A DNA stretch of 64,000 nt from positions 1-64,000 of the forward strand of contig CANRNJ010000005.1 of the NCBI GenBank assembly GCA_947631955.1. The letters run 5' to 3'. This stretch comes from an uncultured Lachnospiraceae bacterium (GTDB lineage Bacteria > Bacillota > Clostridia > Lachnospirales > Lachnospiraceae). This document shows, piece by piece, positions 16,719 through 26,023 of the stretch (positions are counted from its first letter, which is position 1; each line of letters begins with the position of its first letter). The notes below the pieces were generated by a model. That model had not been told where the DNA came from, searched no databases, and was given only the letters and a program-made list of their open reading frames with translations. The translations under genes and the position numbers were made by a program.

Positions 16719-18129
16719 GCTCTGCCTCCTTTCCGTCCTCTTTGAGAAGGAAGCTTACGGTCGTTCCCTCGCCGGGCACGCTCTCGATCTCCAGTCTGCT
16801 GTCATGCAGAGCGAGGATCTGGGTGCAGAGCGCCAGCCCCAGACCCGCGCCGTTCCGGCTGCGCGATCTGGATTTGTCCACCATATAAAACGCCTGCGTG
16901 ATCTTGGACAGCTCCTCCTGCGGGATACCGATCCCGTGGTCTTTCACCACAAACCGATAACCTCCCTCTTCCGAGCTGCCGCCCGCCTCGATCCGGCCGC
17001 CCGTTTCCGAAGCCTTGCAGGCATTGTCCAGAAGATTCACCAGAACCGTCTGGATCAGCGCCGGATCCGCCAGCACATACGCCTGTTCATAGGAAAACAG
17101 GATATCCGTTTCCCCGTTTGGAAGAAACATGCGGCGGAGATATTCAAACAAAGACTCCACGGACATTTTCTGAAGCTTTGCCCCTTCCTTCTTCGTCACC
17201 ATGATATCCAGAAGGCGCAGCGACATCGTTTCCAGTCTTTTGCCCTCCGTATATATATAATTGGCGGAAAGCAGGCTCTGCTCTTCATCCAGTTTTCTGG
17301 AGCGCAGCATGTCCGCGTACCCGATAATGGAAGTCAGCGGGGTCTTTAATTCATGCGCAAAAGCGCCCACGAAATCCTCCCGCGCCCGGACTTCCCCTTC
17401 CAGCTGGTCGATCGTCTGTTCAAGCGCTTCCGCCATGCGGTTGAAATCCTGCGTCAGCCTGCCCAGTTCATCGCTGCTGACCTGTCTGGCGCGGTAGCTG
17501 TAGTCACCTGCCGCCATCTCTTTGGTCGCCTTCACCAACAGCCGGATCGGCTTGGTAAGGCGCGAGGCGATGACATACATGACGACGACACCCATCACGA
17601 GCATGAGCATCATCACACGCCGATAAACGACAAATCCCGTCTGTCTTTCCTCAAAGACCTGCGAAACATCCCGGAGAGTTTCCAGATACAGCGTCCGCCC
17701 CAAGGCGTTCACGTTGCTCCCTGTCTGGATATAGTATTGGTTCCCCAGACGGATCACGCGGTAAGAATACCGGTCCGCCTGCGCCGTATTCAGCAGTTCG
17801 TCGTCCGCCTCGAACCCGTCGCTGACATAAATGACCTGCTTCTCTTCATCGGAGATCCTCAGAAGCCGTCCGTCGCCCTGCCCGCTCGTTTCCAGATTGG
17901 AAGCGATCTGTTCCACCGAACCGTCCTGAAGCAGATCGTATTTGGCGGGAACGTTGAGCGCCGCCGTTTCAAAGGCGAACCGCAGGATACTGTTTTCGTC
18001 CAGCGCCTGTCCCACTTCTCTTGAAAGAGATGTTTCAAACACATAGTTGACAAAATAATAGCCGCTGAAACCGAGGGTGAGGGCTAAGATGATAACGGTC
18101 CACAACACCAATTTCTGCGAAAATTTCAT
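16699..18129 (-). CDS. sensor histidine kinase
   Basis: 476 residues, class I. TM1 about 8-30, an extracellular sensor of about 140 residues, TM2 about 168-190, HAMP about 190-242, HisKA with the phospho-acceptor in 'FAHELKTPLTSI' (about 258) and HATPase_c with 'LVNLLDNACKA', 'KDHGIGI' and 'GAGLGLALC'. It follows the response regulator gene by 15 bases and overlaps the exported 272-residue protein gene. The ligand is unknown; the exported partners on both sides of the operon suggest an envelope signal. Confidence 0.93.
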   Translation of the reverse strand: MKFSQKLVLWTVIILALTLGFSGYYFVNYVFETSLSREVGQALDENSILRFAFETAALNVPAKYDLLQDGSVEQIASNLETSGQGDGRLLRISDEEKQVIYVSDGFEADDELLNTAQADRYSYRVIRLGNQYYIQTGSNVNALGRTLYLETLRDVSQVFEERQTGFVVYRRVMMLMLVMGVVVMYVIASRLTKPIRLLVKATKEMAAGDYSYRARQVSSDELGRLTQDFNRMAEALEQTIDQLEGEVRAREDFVGAFAHELKTPLTSIIGYADMLRSRKLDEEQSLLSANYIYTEGKRLETMSLRLLDIMVTKKEGAKLQKMSVESLFEYLRRMFLPNGETDILFSYEQAYVLADPALIQTVLVNLLDNACKASETGGRIEAGGSSEEGGYRFVVKDHGIGIPQEELSKITQAFYMVDKSRSRSRNGAGLGLALCTQILALHDSRLEIESVPGEGTTVSFLLKEDGKEAEHEEKRA

Positions 18130-18144
18130 TGTGTCCAGTCCCCC

Positions 18145-18798
18145 TTATATTTCCAACCGGTAGCCTATTTTGTATACCGCCACGAGATTCTTCTCCCAGC
18201 CCAGTTTCCGTCTGAGCCGCTGCACATGAAGATCCAGAGTCCTGCTGTTGGCATAATACTCGTCGTCCCATACCTTCTCGTACAGGTTCTCGCGAAACAG
18301 CGCTACGTTCCTGTTCTCTGCAAAAAGCATCAGCAGATCAAATTCCTTGCTCGTCAGCGGGACCGGTTCTCCCGCTCTTTTGACACGCCTCGCCTCGATA
18401 TCGATCTCCACATCCCCGACCGTCAGCTTCTTATCCGCCTTGTTGTATCTGCGGAGGACCGCTTCCACTCTGGCGAGAAGCTCCGCCACGTCAAAAGGCT
18501 TGATCAGATAGTCGTCCGCTCCCAGTTTCAGCCCCTTGACGCGGTCCCGCACCTCATGCTTGGCGGAAACAAAGATCACCGGGATCTTAAGAGGTCTGAT
18601 ATACTCCATGACATCATAGCCGTCCGCTCCCGGAAGCATGATATCCAGAAGGATCAGATCGAAATCATGGCTGTCCACCGCGTCGATCGCCGCCAGACCG
18701 TCCTGAACCGCCACGCAGGAATAACCCGCCGCCGTCAGGTTCATGTCGATCAGATCCCGGATCGGTTTTTCATCATCTACGATCAATATCTTAATCAT
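18145..18798 (-). CDS. OmpR-family response regulator
   Basis: 217 residues. Receiver domain 1-115 with acidic pocket 'VDDE', phospho-acceptor Asp in 'LILLDIMLPG' and Lys in 'LIKPFD'; C-terminal winged helix ('LTSKEFDLLMLFAENRNVALFRENLYEKVW'). The frame is open further upstream, but the ATG at 18798 begins the canonical 'MIKILIVDDE' and overlaps the preceding stop by 3 bases within ATGA, a typical coupled start. It pairs with the kinase gene that follows. Confidence 0.95.
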   Translation of the reverse strand: MIKILIVDDEKPIRDLIDMNLTAAGYSCVAVQDGLAAIDAVDSHDFDLILLDIMLPGADGYDVMEYIRPLKIPVIFVSAKHEVRDRVKGLKLGADDYLIKPFDVAELLARVEAVLRRYNKADKKLTVGDVEIDIEARRVKRAGEPVPLTSKEFDLLMLFAENRNVALFRENLYEKVWDDEYYANSRTLDLHVQRLRRKLGWEKNLVAVYKIGYRLEI

Positions 18799-19937
18799 GT
18801 CTTCGGACTCCATCCCCAATATGCTCTCGCCCTGTCTACCAGTTCCGACGCCGTATCCGCGTCGCTGCACCGCACCTTGCTCTTTACTTCCGTATCCGTT
18901 TCAAATCCGTCGGTCCGCTGATAATAGATCGAATAATCGCACTCCGTTATCAGTTCGTTCCGGCTCCCCGCATAACTGTACCGCGCCAGTACAAGGATAT
19001 CTTTCATGCCGTCGCCGTCGATATCCCTGCATGTGATCCCTTTTAAGGAATACAGATTTTCAAAATCTCCCATGGGCTGAAAACTCCACACAATATCGCC
19101 CTGTTCGTTCACCAGATAGACCATGAAAGTGGAAAATTCCCCTGCCGTATAGCTTCCCGGCAATACCTCCAGATACCCCAGTTTTTCAAATTGTCTGGAA
19201 TAATCCAGTTCCTCTATGACCTCAAAACCGTTTCGGATCAGTTCCTCTCTGGTCGAGGCCGTATAGAGGAACTCCGTGGAATAACCGTCGCGCACATAGG
19301 CGATGATGCAATCGGCGCTCTTGTTCATCCCAAACCGGTTGATCTTGTCCGAGATCCGGTAATCGCGGTAAAAACAGTCCTCTCCCTGAAACAGAACGTC
19401 CCCCACCTTATAATCTTTGGACGCGTAGGCGCCCGTCCTGTTGCGGCAGTCGGCGATCAGCACGATATCGATCCTGCCGTCCCGGTTCAGATCCGGAAAA
19501 GCGACGGCGGAAAGTTTCCGGACAGGCTGCTCCAAACTTCCCTCATACCAGTTGTCGGCCTCCAGCTGATCCGTTCTGTAGACCACCGTGCCGTCCTCTC
19601 TGGTGAAAAAAATCACCAGCCGGTTGTATTCCGGATCCATGGCAGGCACGAACAGCACCGCTCCGAAGCACTCCGTTTCGATCCAGAAGATCTGATCCTC
19701 AATGATCTCAAAACCGCTGCCCTCTATCTGCCACTGATACTGGATGCCGTTCATGCGCTGCTGATAGTCCTCATAATCCGCCATCAGCTGCCGGTTCGAC
19801 GCCTCAGTTTCCGTCCCGGTAAGAACGGGCTCCCCGCTCTTGGCCAAAACAGGCGCAGACGCCGCTGCGCCTGCCAGAAATACAGCCGCAGACACTATGA
19901 ACTTGACCCATGACTTTTTCTTTTGCAGTATATTCAT
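18795..19937 (-). CDS. exported FG-GAP/VCBS-like repeat protein
   Basis: 380 residues with a signal peptide (about 1-33, 'AAASAPVLAKS' cleavage region). Two Asp-rich loops, 'PDLNRDGRIDIVLIAD' (about 148) and 'RDIDGDGMKDILVLA' (about 312), are the calcium-binding loops of FG-GAP/VCBS beta-propeller repeats, so the protein is probably an extracellular propeller or adhesin-like domain. It is the first gene of the operon and its stop overlaps the response regulator start, which ties it to signalling. The function is not known to me. Confidence 0.75.
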   Translation of the reverse strand: MNILQKKKSWVKFIVSAAVFLAGAAASAPVLAKSGEPVLTGTETEASNRQLMADYEDYQQRMNGIQYQWQIEGSGFEIIEDQIFWIETECFGAVLFVPAMDPEYNRLVIFFTREDGTVVYRTDQLEADNWYEGSLEQPVRKLSAVAFPDLNRDGRIDIVLIADCRNRTGAYASKDYKVGDVLFQGEDCFYRDYRISDKINRFGMNKSADCIIAYVRDGYSTEFLYTASTREELIRNGFEVIEELDYSRQFEKLGYLEVLPGSYTAGEFSTFMVYLVNEQGDIVWSFQPMGDFENLYSLKGITCRDIDGDGMKDILVLARYSYAGSRNELITECDYSIYYQRTDGFETDTEVKSKVRCSDADTASELVDRARAYWGWSPKT

Positions 19938-19983
19938 CGAACTATCCTGTACGTTACCTGTATGTCGCGCTTATTCTTTCCTT

Positions 19984-20165
19984 CTGTGCGCTGCCTTACA
20001 CCGCTCTTGTTCCTTCTTCTGTGCGCTGCCTTACACCGCTCTTGTTCCTTCTTCTGTGCGCTGCCTTACATCGCTCTTTGTTCCTTCTTCTGCGCGCTGC
20101 CTTACATCGCTCTTGTTCTTTCCTTCTGTGCGCCGCCTTACATCACTCTTGTTCTTTCTTCTGCT
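19984..20165. repeat. 35/36-bp tandem repeat running into a gene end
   Basis: Units beginning CTGTGCGCTGCC start at 19984, 20019, 20054, 20090 and 20126 (periods 35, 35, 36, 36), with a last partial unit containing the stop codon of the SH3 protein gene (20143-20145). The array fills the gap between that gene and the FG-GAP gene. Confidence 0.85.
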
Positions 20166-20661
20166 CTTCTTTCTGTTCGTCCTTCTGCTCGCTTTTCTTG
20201 GTGGAATAAATGCTCGCCGCAAAGATTCCCAGAACCAGACAGACGACCACAATGCCTAAGCCGACGCCGTACTTTTTCTGGTTTTCGGAATCACTATAGT
20301 GCTCGACGATCCTTTGCTCTTCCTCCGCCACGTTATTCATCTGTGTTTCAAGCTCCTCCGCGTCCTCTATCGCAAACGCTTCCAGTGCGGTGGCGGGAAC
20401 ATATCCTTCCAGATCCTGATAGAACACTTTGCACCATTCCCCATCCTGACTCTCTACAATGACCGCCGTCCCCGCATCCAGACTGCCCAGAACTGCGGAA
20501 TCGCCGTCGGCCGTTTCCTTTACGTCCACATCGACGGACAGCGTCTGCATCGTACCGACCAGACCGTCATTCTCTTCCGCCGCCACAGCGCATAGACCGG
20601 ACACCGACAGCATGATCACGCATGCCGCAGCGCAGCATAATCTCTTTATGTTGGTAAACAT
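20143..20661 (-). CDS. membrane-anchored SH3b-domain protein
   Basis: 172 residues. Signal-like helix (about 5-27), a bacterial SH3 domain (about 35-90: 'VKETADGDSAVLGSLDAGTAVIVESQDG', 'WCKVFYQDLEGYVPA'), a linker with acidic helix, one membrane segment (about 132-152) and a Lys/Glu/Gln-rich cytoplasmic tail. SH3b domains bind cell wall peptides. The ATG at 20661 is preceded by GGGAGAA; the longer open frame is not supported. The charged tail and stop codon are part of the downstream tandem array, so array changes could alter the C-terminus. Confidence 0.8.
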   Translation of the reverse strand: MFTNIKRLCCAAACVIMLSVSGLCAVAAEENDGLVGTMQTLSVDVDVKETADGDSAVLGSLDAGTAVIVESQDGEWCKVFYQDLEGYVPATALEAFAIEDAEELETQMNNVAEEEQRIVEHYSDSENQKKYGVGLGIVVVCLVLGIFAASIYSTKKSEQKDEQKEEQKKEQE

Positions 20662-20690
20662 GATGTTCTCCCTTCCTGATACCGTCATTC

Positions 20691-20792
20691 CGATATATCA
20701 TCTTCCGATACTCTCTCATTCTGACAGACCTCATTGCGATATATCATCTTCCGATATTCTCTCATTCTGACAGACCTCATTGCGATATACCG
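20691..20792. repeat. 46-bp tandem repeat, 2.3 copies
   Basis: CGATATATC and following bases recur at 20691 and 20737, with a partial copy at 20783, an exact 46-bp period. It lies upstream of the SH3 protein gene. Confidence 0.85.
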
Positions 20793-20804
20793 TAAAACGC
20801 AATG

Positions 20805-20827
20805 CGGGGGACCATAAATGTCCCCCG
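20805..20827 (-). terminator. GC-rich hairpin after the Ser/Thr-rich protein gene
   Basis: CGGGGGAC (20805-20812) pairs perfectly with GTCCCCCG (20820-20827) across a 7-base loop, 33 bases past the stop. The T-run is weak, so it may protect the 3' end instead of terminating strongly. Confidence 0.6.
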
Positions 20828-20859
20828 TTTGTCATATCTTATTTAGATTATACGCCTGA

Positions 20860-21648
20860 TTATTTTGCTACAACAGCGTATGTTGCAAGACCAGCCTTGA
20901 TCTCGAACGTAACGGATGCCGGTGAATCATCCTGATCCTGAAGGACCGTAACTACACCGCCGGGCTGAACGCAGATAACATAATATGTCTTGCTGGTATC
21001 AGCCTTCTTAGGAAGACCTACTACCATACCCGCGCTGCCGTTGGACAGGGATACGATCTTGCCGTTTTCTTTAGCGCCCAGTGTAACGTTGATCGCCGTT
21101 ACGAAAGAAGCGCCGAGAGAATCTGCTGCTGCATTGACGCACTGCATAGCCTTACTGCTCTTCTTAAGATCGGTATCGAAAGCGATGATGTAAGGGGTCT
21201 GCTTGTCGGTCAAACCAAGGCTTGCCTTAACCTCTGCCAGAGGAGTGATGACTGCTACACCCTGAAGAGAGTCAACCTTGATAGAGCCTGCTACTGTCGT
21301 TCTAACGGAAGTACCTGCGATAGATACCGGTGCGTTAGCAGAAACGACCTGAACGCTGCTCGATGCTGCCGAAGATCCGGTAGAAGCAGAAGAAGAACCG
21401 CTTGAAGCGACACTTGCCGGAACTACGTTGTTGGTTTCCGTAACGGTGCTTCCGTTACCGGAAACAGTGTCGGAACTTGTGCTGCCTGTGTTACCGGTGC
21501 TTTGGTTGCCGGAAACAGTGCTCTGGCTTGCGCTGCCGGTGCTTGAATTACCGGAAACGTCTGCTGCGCTGACTGTCAATGCAGAGCCCAAAACCATGGT
21601 TACTGCAAGCGTTACAGTCAGCATTTTCTTGATGCTGTTGATTTTCAT
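20860..21648 (-). CDS. Ser/Thr-rich exported protein
   Basis: 262 residues. Signal peptide about 1-29 ('VTMVLGSALTVSAAD'), then about 75 residues of Ser, Thr, Gly and Asn with repeated 'VSGN', then a folded C-terminal domain of about 150 residues. The pattern of a flexible, possibly glycosylated stalk plus a globular head suggests a surface or secreted protein. No LPxTG or lipobox is present. I do not recognise the C-terminal domain. It has a good promoter with a C10/G10 homopolymer just upstream, a possible source of variable expression. Confidence 0.75.
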   Translation of the reverse strand: MKINSIKKMLTVTLAVTMVLGSALTVSAADVSGNSSTGSASQSTVSGNQSTGNTGSTSSDTVSGNGSTVTETNNVVPASVASSGSSSASTGSSAASSSVQVVSANAPVSIAGTSVRTTVAGSIKVDSLQGVAVITPLAEVKASLGLTDKQTPYIIAFDTDLKKSSKAMQCVNAAADSLGASFVTAINVTLGAKENGKIVSLSNGSAGMVVGLPKKADTSKTYYVICVQPGGVVTVLQDQDDSPASVTFEIKAGLATYAVVAK

Positions 21649-21693
21649 AGTTGTATGCCTCCTTGTTGTACTGTGTGCTTATACACCTCAATC

Positions 21694-21757
21694 AATATAC
21701 AACTTTTTGGCTGCGTTTACAACCCCTTTTTAACAATTTTTTTTGAGCCCCCCCCCC
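21694..21757 (-). promoter_or_regulatory. promoter with upstream homopolymer tract
   Basis: Minus-strand TTGTAA (21717-21722), 17-base spacer, TATATT (21694-21699) serve the Ser/Thr-rich protein gene. Ten consecutive C (plus strand, 21748-21757) lie 25 bases upstream of the -35 box. Such tracts change length by slippage. Confidence 0.6.
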
Positions 21758-21783
21758 GGTTTTTTCCCATTTTCTGCCCTTTT

Positions 21784-23235
21784 TTATACATTGATCTGTG
21801 CCTTGAAGCCAAGTAATTGCTGGTTTTCCTCAAGGATCGGCGATACCACCTCTTCCAGAAATTTCCTTACCTGAAGAGGCGCGCGGCCCACATACCGTGA
21901 AGGATCCATTGTCTTGACAAGCTCCTCCTGCGTCATGTTGAAAGAAGGATCCGCCGCGATCAGTTCCAACAGGTTGTTGTCCTTTCCTTCCCGCTTCACA
22001 TTGGCTCCGGCCTCCATGGACAGTTTCCGGATCTTCTCATGGAGTTCCTGACGGTTGCCGCCCATCTTGACGGCGTCCATCATGATGTTTTCCGTCGCCA
22101 TAAAAGGCAGTTCGCTCATCAGATGCTTGGTGATCACCTTGTCGTATACCACAAGCCCATCCACCACATTGAGGCACAGATCCAGTATGCCGTCCGTCGC
22201 CAGAAACGCCTCAGGAATGGACAGACGCTTATTGGCCGAGTCGTCCAGAGTCCTCTCGAACCATTGCGTGGCAGATGTGACGGCGGGATTCAGAGCGTCG
22301 ATCATCACAAACCGGGACAGCGACGCGATGCGCTCGCTCCGCATGGGATTTCTCTTGTATGCCATGGCTGAGGAACCGATCTGGCTCTTTTCAAAAGGCT
22401 CCTCCACTTCTTTCAGATGCTGCAGCAGCCGGATGTCGTTGGACATCTTGTGCGCCGACGCCGCGATGCCCGCCAGAACGTTGCAGACTCTCGTATCCAC
22501 CTTGCGCGAATAAGTCTGGCCGGACACCGGACAGCACTTTTCAAATCCCATCTTCCGAGCGATCATGGGATCGATCTGATCGATCTTCTCCTGATCCCCG
22601 TCAAACAGTTCCAGAAAAGAAGCCTGCGTTCCTGTAGTTCCCTTGGAGCCGAGCAGTTTCATCGTAGACAGCACATGATCCAGATCCTCCAGATCAAGAC
22701 AGAACTCCTGCGCCCACAGAGTCGCCCTCTTGCCCACGGTAGTGGGCTGTGCAGGCTGAAAATGGGTAAAGGCAAGAGTCGGCAGATCCTTGTACTTCTC
22801 TGCGAAATCCGCCAGTTCCGCGATCACATTCACCAGCTTTTTCTTCACCAGTCTGAGCGCTTCTGTCATCACGATGATGTCGGTATTGTCCCCCACATAG
22901 CAGGACGTGGCTCCCAGATGGATGATGCCCGCCGCCTTGGGGCACTGTTGCCCGTAAGCGTACACATGGCTCATGACGTCATGCCGCACTTCTTTCTCCC
23001 GCGCCTTTGCCACCTCGTAGTTGATATCTTCCGCGTGCTCCTTCATTTCGTCGATCTGCTCTTGGGTAATGACCGGGCGGCCGTTCTGGCTCAGTCCCAG
23101 TTCCATTTCCGTTTCCGCCAGTGCGATCCACAATTTTCTCCATGTCCTGAATTTCATGTCGGGTGAAAAAATGTACTGCATCTCCCTGCTCGCATAACGC
23201 TCCGACAACGGGCTTACATATCTGTCTGTGCTCAT
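21784..23235 (-). CDS. purB: adenylosuccinate lyase
   Basis: 483 residues, fumarase/aspartase superfamily. It splits SAICAR to AICAR and adenylosuccinate to AMP with release of fumarate. 'GATSCYVGDNTD' and 'TQWFERTLDDSANKR' are active-site segments and 'GSSAMAYKRNPMRSE' (about 292-306) is the superfamily signature with the catalytic Ser loop. It follows purF by 59 bases on the same strand, so both belong to one purine transcription unit. Confidence 0.96.
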   Translation of the reverse strand: MSTDRYVSPLSERYASREMQYIFSPDMKFRTWRKLWIALAETEMELGLSQNGRPVITQEQIDEMKEHAEDINYEVAKAREKEVRHDVMSHVYAYGQQCPKAAGIIHLGATSCYVGDNTDIIVMTEALRLVKKKLVNVIAELADFAEKYKDLPTLAFTHFQPAQPTTVGKRATLWAQEFCLDLEDLDHVLSTMKLLGSKGTTGTQASFLELFDGDQEKIDQIDPMIARKMGFEKCCPVSGQTYSRKVDTRVCNVLAGIAASAHKMSNDIRLLQHLKEVEEPFEKSQIGSSAMAYKRNPMRSERIASLSRFVMIDALNPAVTSATQWFERTLDDSANKRLSIPEAFLATDGILDLCLNVVDGLVVYDKVITKHLMSELPFMATENIMMDAVKMGGNRQELHEKIRKLSMEAGANVKREGKDNNLLELIAADPSFNMTQEELVKTMDPSRYVGRAPLQVRKFLEEVVSPILEENQQLLGFKAQINV

Positions 23236-23294
23236 AATCCTGTTTCCTTGTCCTTTCTATCGATCATTGTATTTGAAATGTCCGGCTTTGGCCC

Positions 23295-24740
23295 CTATTT
23301 TTCATACTCGCCCCGGATGTCTTCCGTCGGGGGATCAAGCGGATAGTTCCCTGTAAAACATCCCGTGCATATGCCGAGATGGCCCGCGATCTCCTCCAGT
23401 CTTTCCAAGCGAAGATACGCCAGAGAATCCGCGCCGATGATCCCGCATATATCGTCCACGGACCGGTTATAGGCGATCAGCTGTTCCCTTGCAGGCACAT
23501 CCGTACCGAAATAACAGGGCCACAGAAACGGCGGCGAGCTGACCCGCATGTGCACTTCCTTTGCACCCGCCTCCCGCAGCATCCTGACGATGCGGTCCGA
23601 AGTCGTTCCCCGTACGATGGAATCGTCGATCATGATGATACGTTTTCCCCGCACCGCCTCCCGGATCGCGTTCAGCTTCACCTGAACGCTGCTTTCGCGG
23701 CTCTTCTGCCCCGGCTTGATAAACGTGCGCCCCACATATGCATTTTTTACAAAAGCCTGTCCGTAAGGTATCCCGGACTGCATGGAATACCCAAGCGCCG
23801 CACAGTTGCCGGACTCCGGCACTCCCACGACCAGATCGGCCTCCACCGGCGAGTCCATGGCCAGAAACTTTCCCGCCATGATACGGGAATCGTATACGCT
23901 GACGCCGTCGATATGGCTGTCCGGTCTGGCAAAATAAATATACTCGAACACACATCTGCCGTGCTGTTCTGCGGGCAGGCACATACTCCTGTCCGACTCG
24001 ATCCCGTTCTCCGGCGATATGGTGACGATCTCTCCGGGCTCCACGTCCCGTACGAACTCTGCGCCGATCGTATCCAGTGCGCAGGTTTCCGAGGCAAGGA
24101 TATAGGCTTGGTCGCGCTTTCCTATGCACAGGGGCCGGAACCCGTACGGATCCCTCGCGCCGATCAGTTTGCGCGGCGACATGACGATCAGGGAATAGGC
24201 GCCTTTGATCTTGCCCATGGCGCGCCGTACCGCTTCTTCGGCCGTCCTGCTGTTGAGCCGCTCTCTGGCTATGTGATACGCTATGACCTCCGAGTCGATC
24301 GTCGTCTGGAAAATAGCGCCGGTATATTCCAGTTCGTGCCGCAGCTGTGCGGCGTTGATCAGATTGCCGTTGTGCGCAAGCCCCAGTGTGCCCTTCACAT
24401 AATTGAGCACGAGCGGCTGCGCATTTTCCCTTGTGCTGCTCCCCGCCGTGGAATACCGCACATGGCCTACGCCGATATCGCCCTTTAACTTGTTCAGATT
24501 CTCCGGCGTAAAGTTTTCATTCAGCAGCCCCATCTCCTTGATACTGGAAACTTTTCCTTTGGGGCCCGACGTATCGCTCACCGCGATGCCGCAGCTCTCC
24601 TGTCCTCTGTGCTGCAGGGCAAAGAGTCCGTAATAGATCGTGGACGCCACATCGTGCCCCTCGAAATCATAGATGCCGAATACCCCGCACTCTTCGCCCG
24701 GCTTGTCCGCCAACTCTTCCCGTTCCGTTTCTGTGTTCAT
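23295..24740 (-). CDS. purF: amidophosphoribosyltransferase
   Basis: 481 residues. Makes 5-phosphoribosylamine from PRPP and glutamine, the first step of purine synthesis. A short propeptide ends in 'GEE' before the N-terminal nucleophile Cys of 'CGVFGIYDF', so self-cleavage is expected. The N-terminal half is the glutaminase domain; the C-terminal half carries the PRPP loop 'IIMIDDSIVRGTTS'. 'CTGCFTGNYP' near the end supplies cysteines for the 4Fe-4S cluster of the Bacillus-type enzyme. The ATG at 24740 is preferred over an upstream in-frame start, with GAGAGGA upstream. The unknown operon ends 77 bases before it on the same strand. Confidence 0.95.
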   Translation of the reverse strand: MNTETEREELADKPGEECGVFGIYDFEGHDVASTIYYGLFALQHRGQESCGIAVSDTSGPKGKVSSIKEMGLLNENFTPENLNKLKGDIGVGHVRYSTAGSSTRENAQPLVLNYVKGTLGLAHNGNLINAAQLRHELEYTGAIFQTTIDSEVIAYHIARERLNSRTAEEAVRRAMGKIKGAYSLIVMSPRKLIGARDPYGFRPLCIGKRDQAYILASETCALDTIGAEFVRDVEPGEIVTISPENGIESDRSMCLPAEQHGRCVFEYIYFARPDSHIDGVSVYDSRIMAGKFLAMDSPVEADLVVGVPESGNCAALGYSMQSGIPYGQAFVKNAYVGRTFIKPGQKSRESSVQVKLNAIREAVRGKRIIMIDDSIVRGTTSDRIVRMLREAGAKEVHMRVSSPPFLWPCYFGTDVPAREQLIAYNRSVDDICGIIGADSLAYLRLERLEEIAGHLGICTGCFTGNYPLDPPTEDIRGEYEK

Positions 24741-24817
24741 TCCAAGTCCTCTCTTCCGTCTAGGATTTTCCACGCCGTATCCCTATATCCCTATGCGGTC
24801 TTTTCCTTTTTCCGGCC

Positions 24818-26005
24818 CTACCCTTTTGCATATTTCTTCTCGTATTCTTCGACGGCCGCCATGACCTCTTTTGCGTACTGCGGATACTTCTCCACCAATT
24901 CCTTGATCTCCTTCTGGGAACCGCCCGCCACCACTTCTTTATTGTAATCCATCCTGCGCCGCAGCGACTGCCGCCTGATGATCAGATTGTGGCGTATCTC
25001 GACCATTTCCTTGTGGTCCAGAATGGCCTCCGTCTGGTGGAGCCATATCGCGGGATCCTTGATCTGATAGCGTTTCAACATCTGCAGCAGCTCCTGCTGG
25101 TTATAGTCCAGATCGATCTCGGCCTGACGGATCTTTTCCCGCTCTTCCTTCTCGATCTTATAATTTTCCCACAGATCCGCCAGTTCCTGCGACCCCGACA
25201 CGCCGTACTTCAAATACAGATAATCAAGCAGGTTCGTGTTGTTGACATACCGGATCTTTACCTTGTTCTGGAGCAGGATGATCTTGTTGATCCCCCGTTC
25301 CACTCGATGAAGCTCCCGTCTGGCGTCCATATGCTTGACATAGATCAGCGTGATCGCCAAAGCCGCCGCCAGCGCCGTGATAAGATATCCCGCCTTCGTG
25401 TCCATGTCAAAGAAGAACTGCAAAAACAGCAGAAGCAGGATACACAGTCCGAGCGCCGTCACGCAGATCACCGCCATTCCTCTGGTGTCCGATATCATAT
25501 TGCTGACTTCGTTTTTGCGGTACAGATACGCGTGTTTCTCGCCGTCCAGCCTGCTTAGATCCTGCCGGATCAGTTCCTGATAGTCTTCCGCCTCTTTCAG
25601 CTTCCGGCAGCCTTCCTCCACTTCATCGGCCATGCGCTCGATCTGCTGATATTTTTCATCGGTAATGCGGTGGGGCCGTTCCATAAAACCGGCCTTGCTG
25701 TCCTGCAGGAGCGCGACCCTTTTCGCACACTCTTTAAGCTGCCCGCTCTCTTCGTCCGGAAGCGCTTCGATCTCTTCCATATCCTTCAGATAGGAAGTCA
25801 CCATATCATACTCAAATGTCAGGTTCTCCAGTTCCCGCGTGGCCTCCGCCATCCGTTCAAGACAGTTTCGGACATAATCGTTTCTCTGTTCCCTGTCGTT
25901 ATAATCGATCCGACGGCCGGCTTCTTCATCCTCCCACTCTTCATCGTAGTCGTCTTCGTCCGTCCGCCGGAACCATTTTGCCGTTAATTTCTTAAACCAA
26001 CCCAT
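24818..26005 (-). CDS. coiled-coil membrane protein of unknown function
   Basis: 395 residues. A basic start is followed by an acidic stretch ('DEDDYDEEWEDEE', about 15-28), a long helical coiled-coil region (about 40-165), two membrane segments (about 178-198 and 205-223) with a short outside loop, and a second helical region (230-395). Both long domains would be cytoplasmic. I do not recognise it. It is the last gene of a four-gene run with the 281-residue protein (18-base gap), the actin/Hsp70-like protein and the 1204-residue protein, and probably anchors that system to the membrane. Confidence 0.7.
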   Translation of the reverse strand: MGWFKKLTAKWFRRTDEDDYDEEWEDEEAGRRIDYNDREQRNDYVRNCLERMAEATRELENLTFEYDMVTSYLKDMEEIEALPDEESGQLKECAKRVALLQDSKAGFMERPHRITDEKYQQIERMADEVEEGCRKLKEAEDYQELIRQDLSRLDGEKHAYLYRKNEVSNMISDTRGMAVICVTALGLCILLLLFLQFFFDMDTKAGYLITALAAALAITLIYVKHMDARRELHRVERGINKIILLQNKVKIRYVNNTNLLDYLYLKYGVSGSQELADLWENYKIEKEEREKIRQAEIDLDYNQQELLQMLKRYQIKDPAIWLHQTEAILDHKEMVEIRHNLIIRRQSLRRRMDYNKEVVAGGSQKEIKELVEKYPQYAKEVMAAVEEYEKKYAKG

Positions 26006-26023
26006 TTTAACTCCTTAATTGAT

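Noticed and set aside
20031..20252. Basic 73-codon frame over the 35/36-bp array
   Set aside because: It overlaps the SH3 gene in another frame and the period breaks the reading frame among copies.
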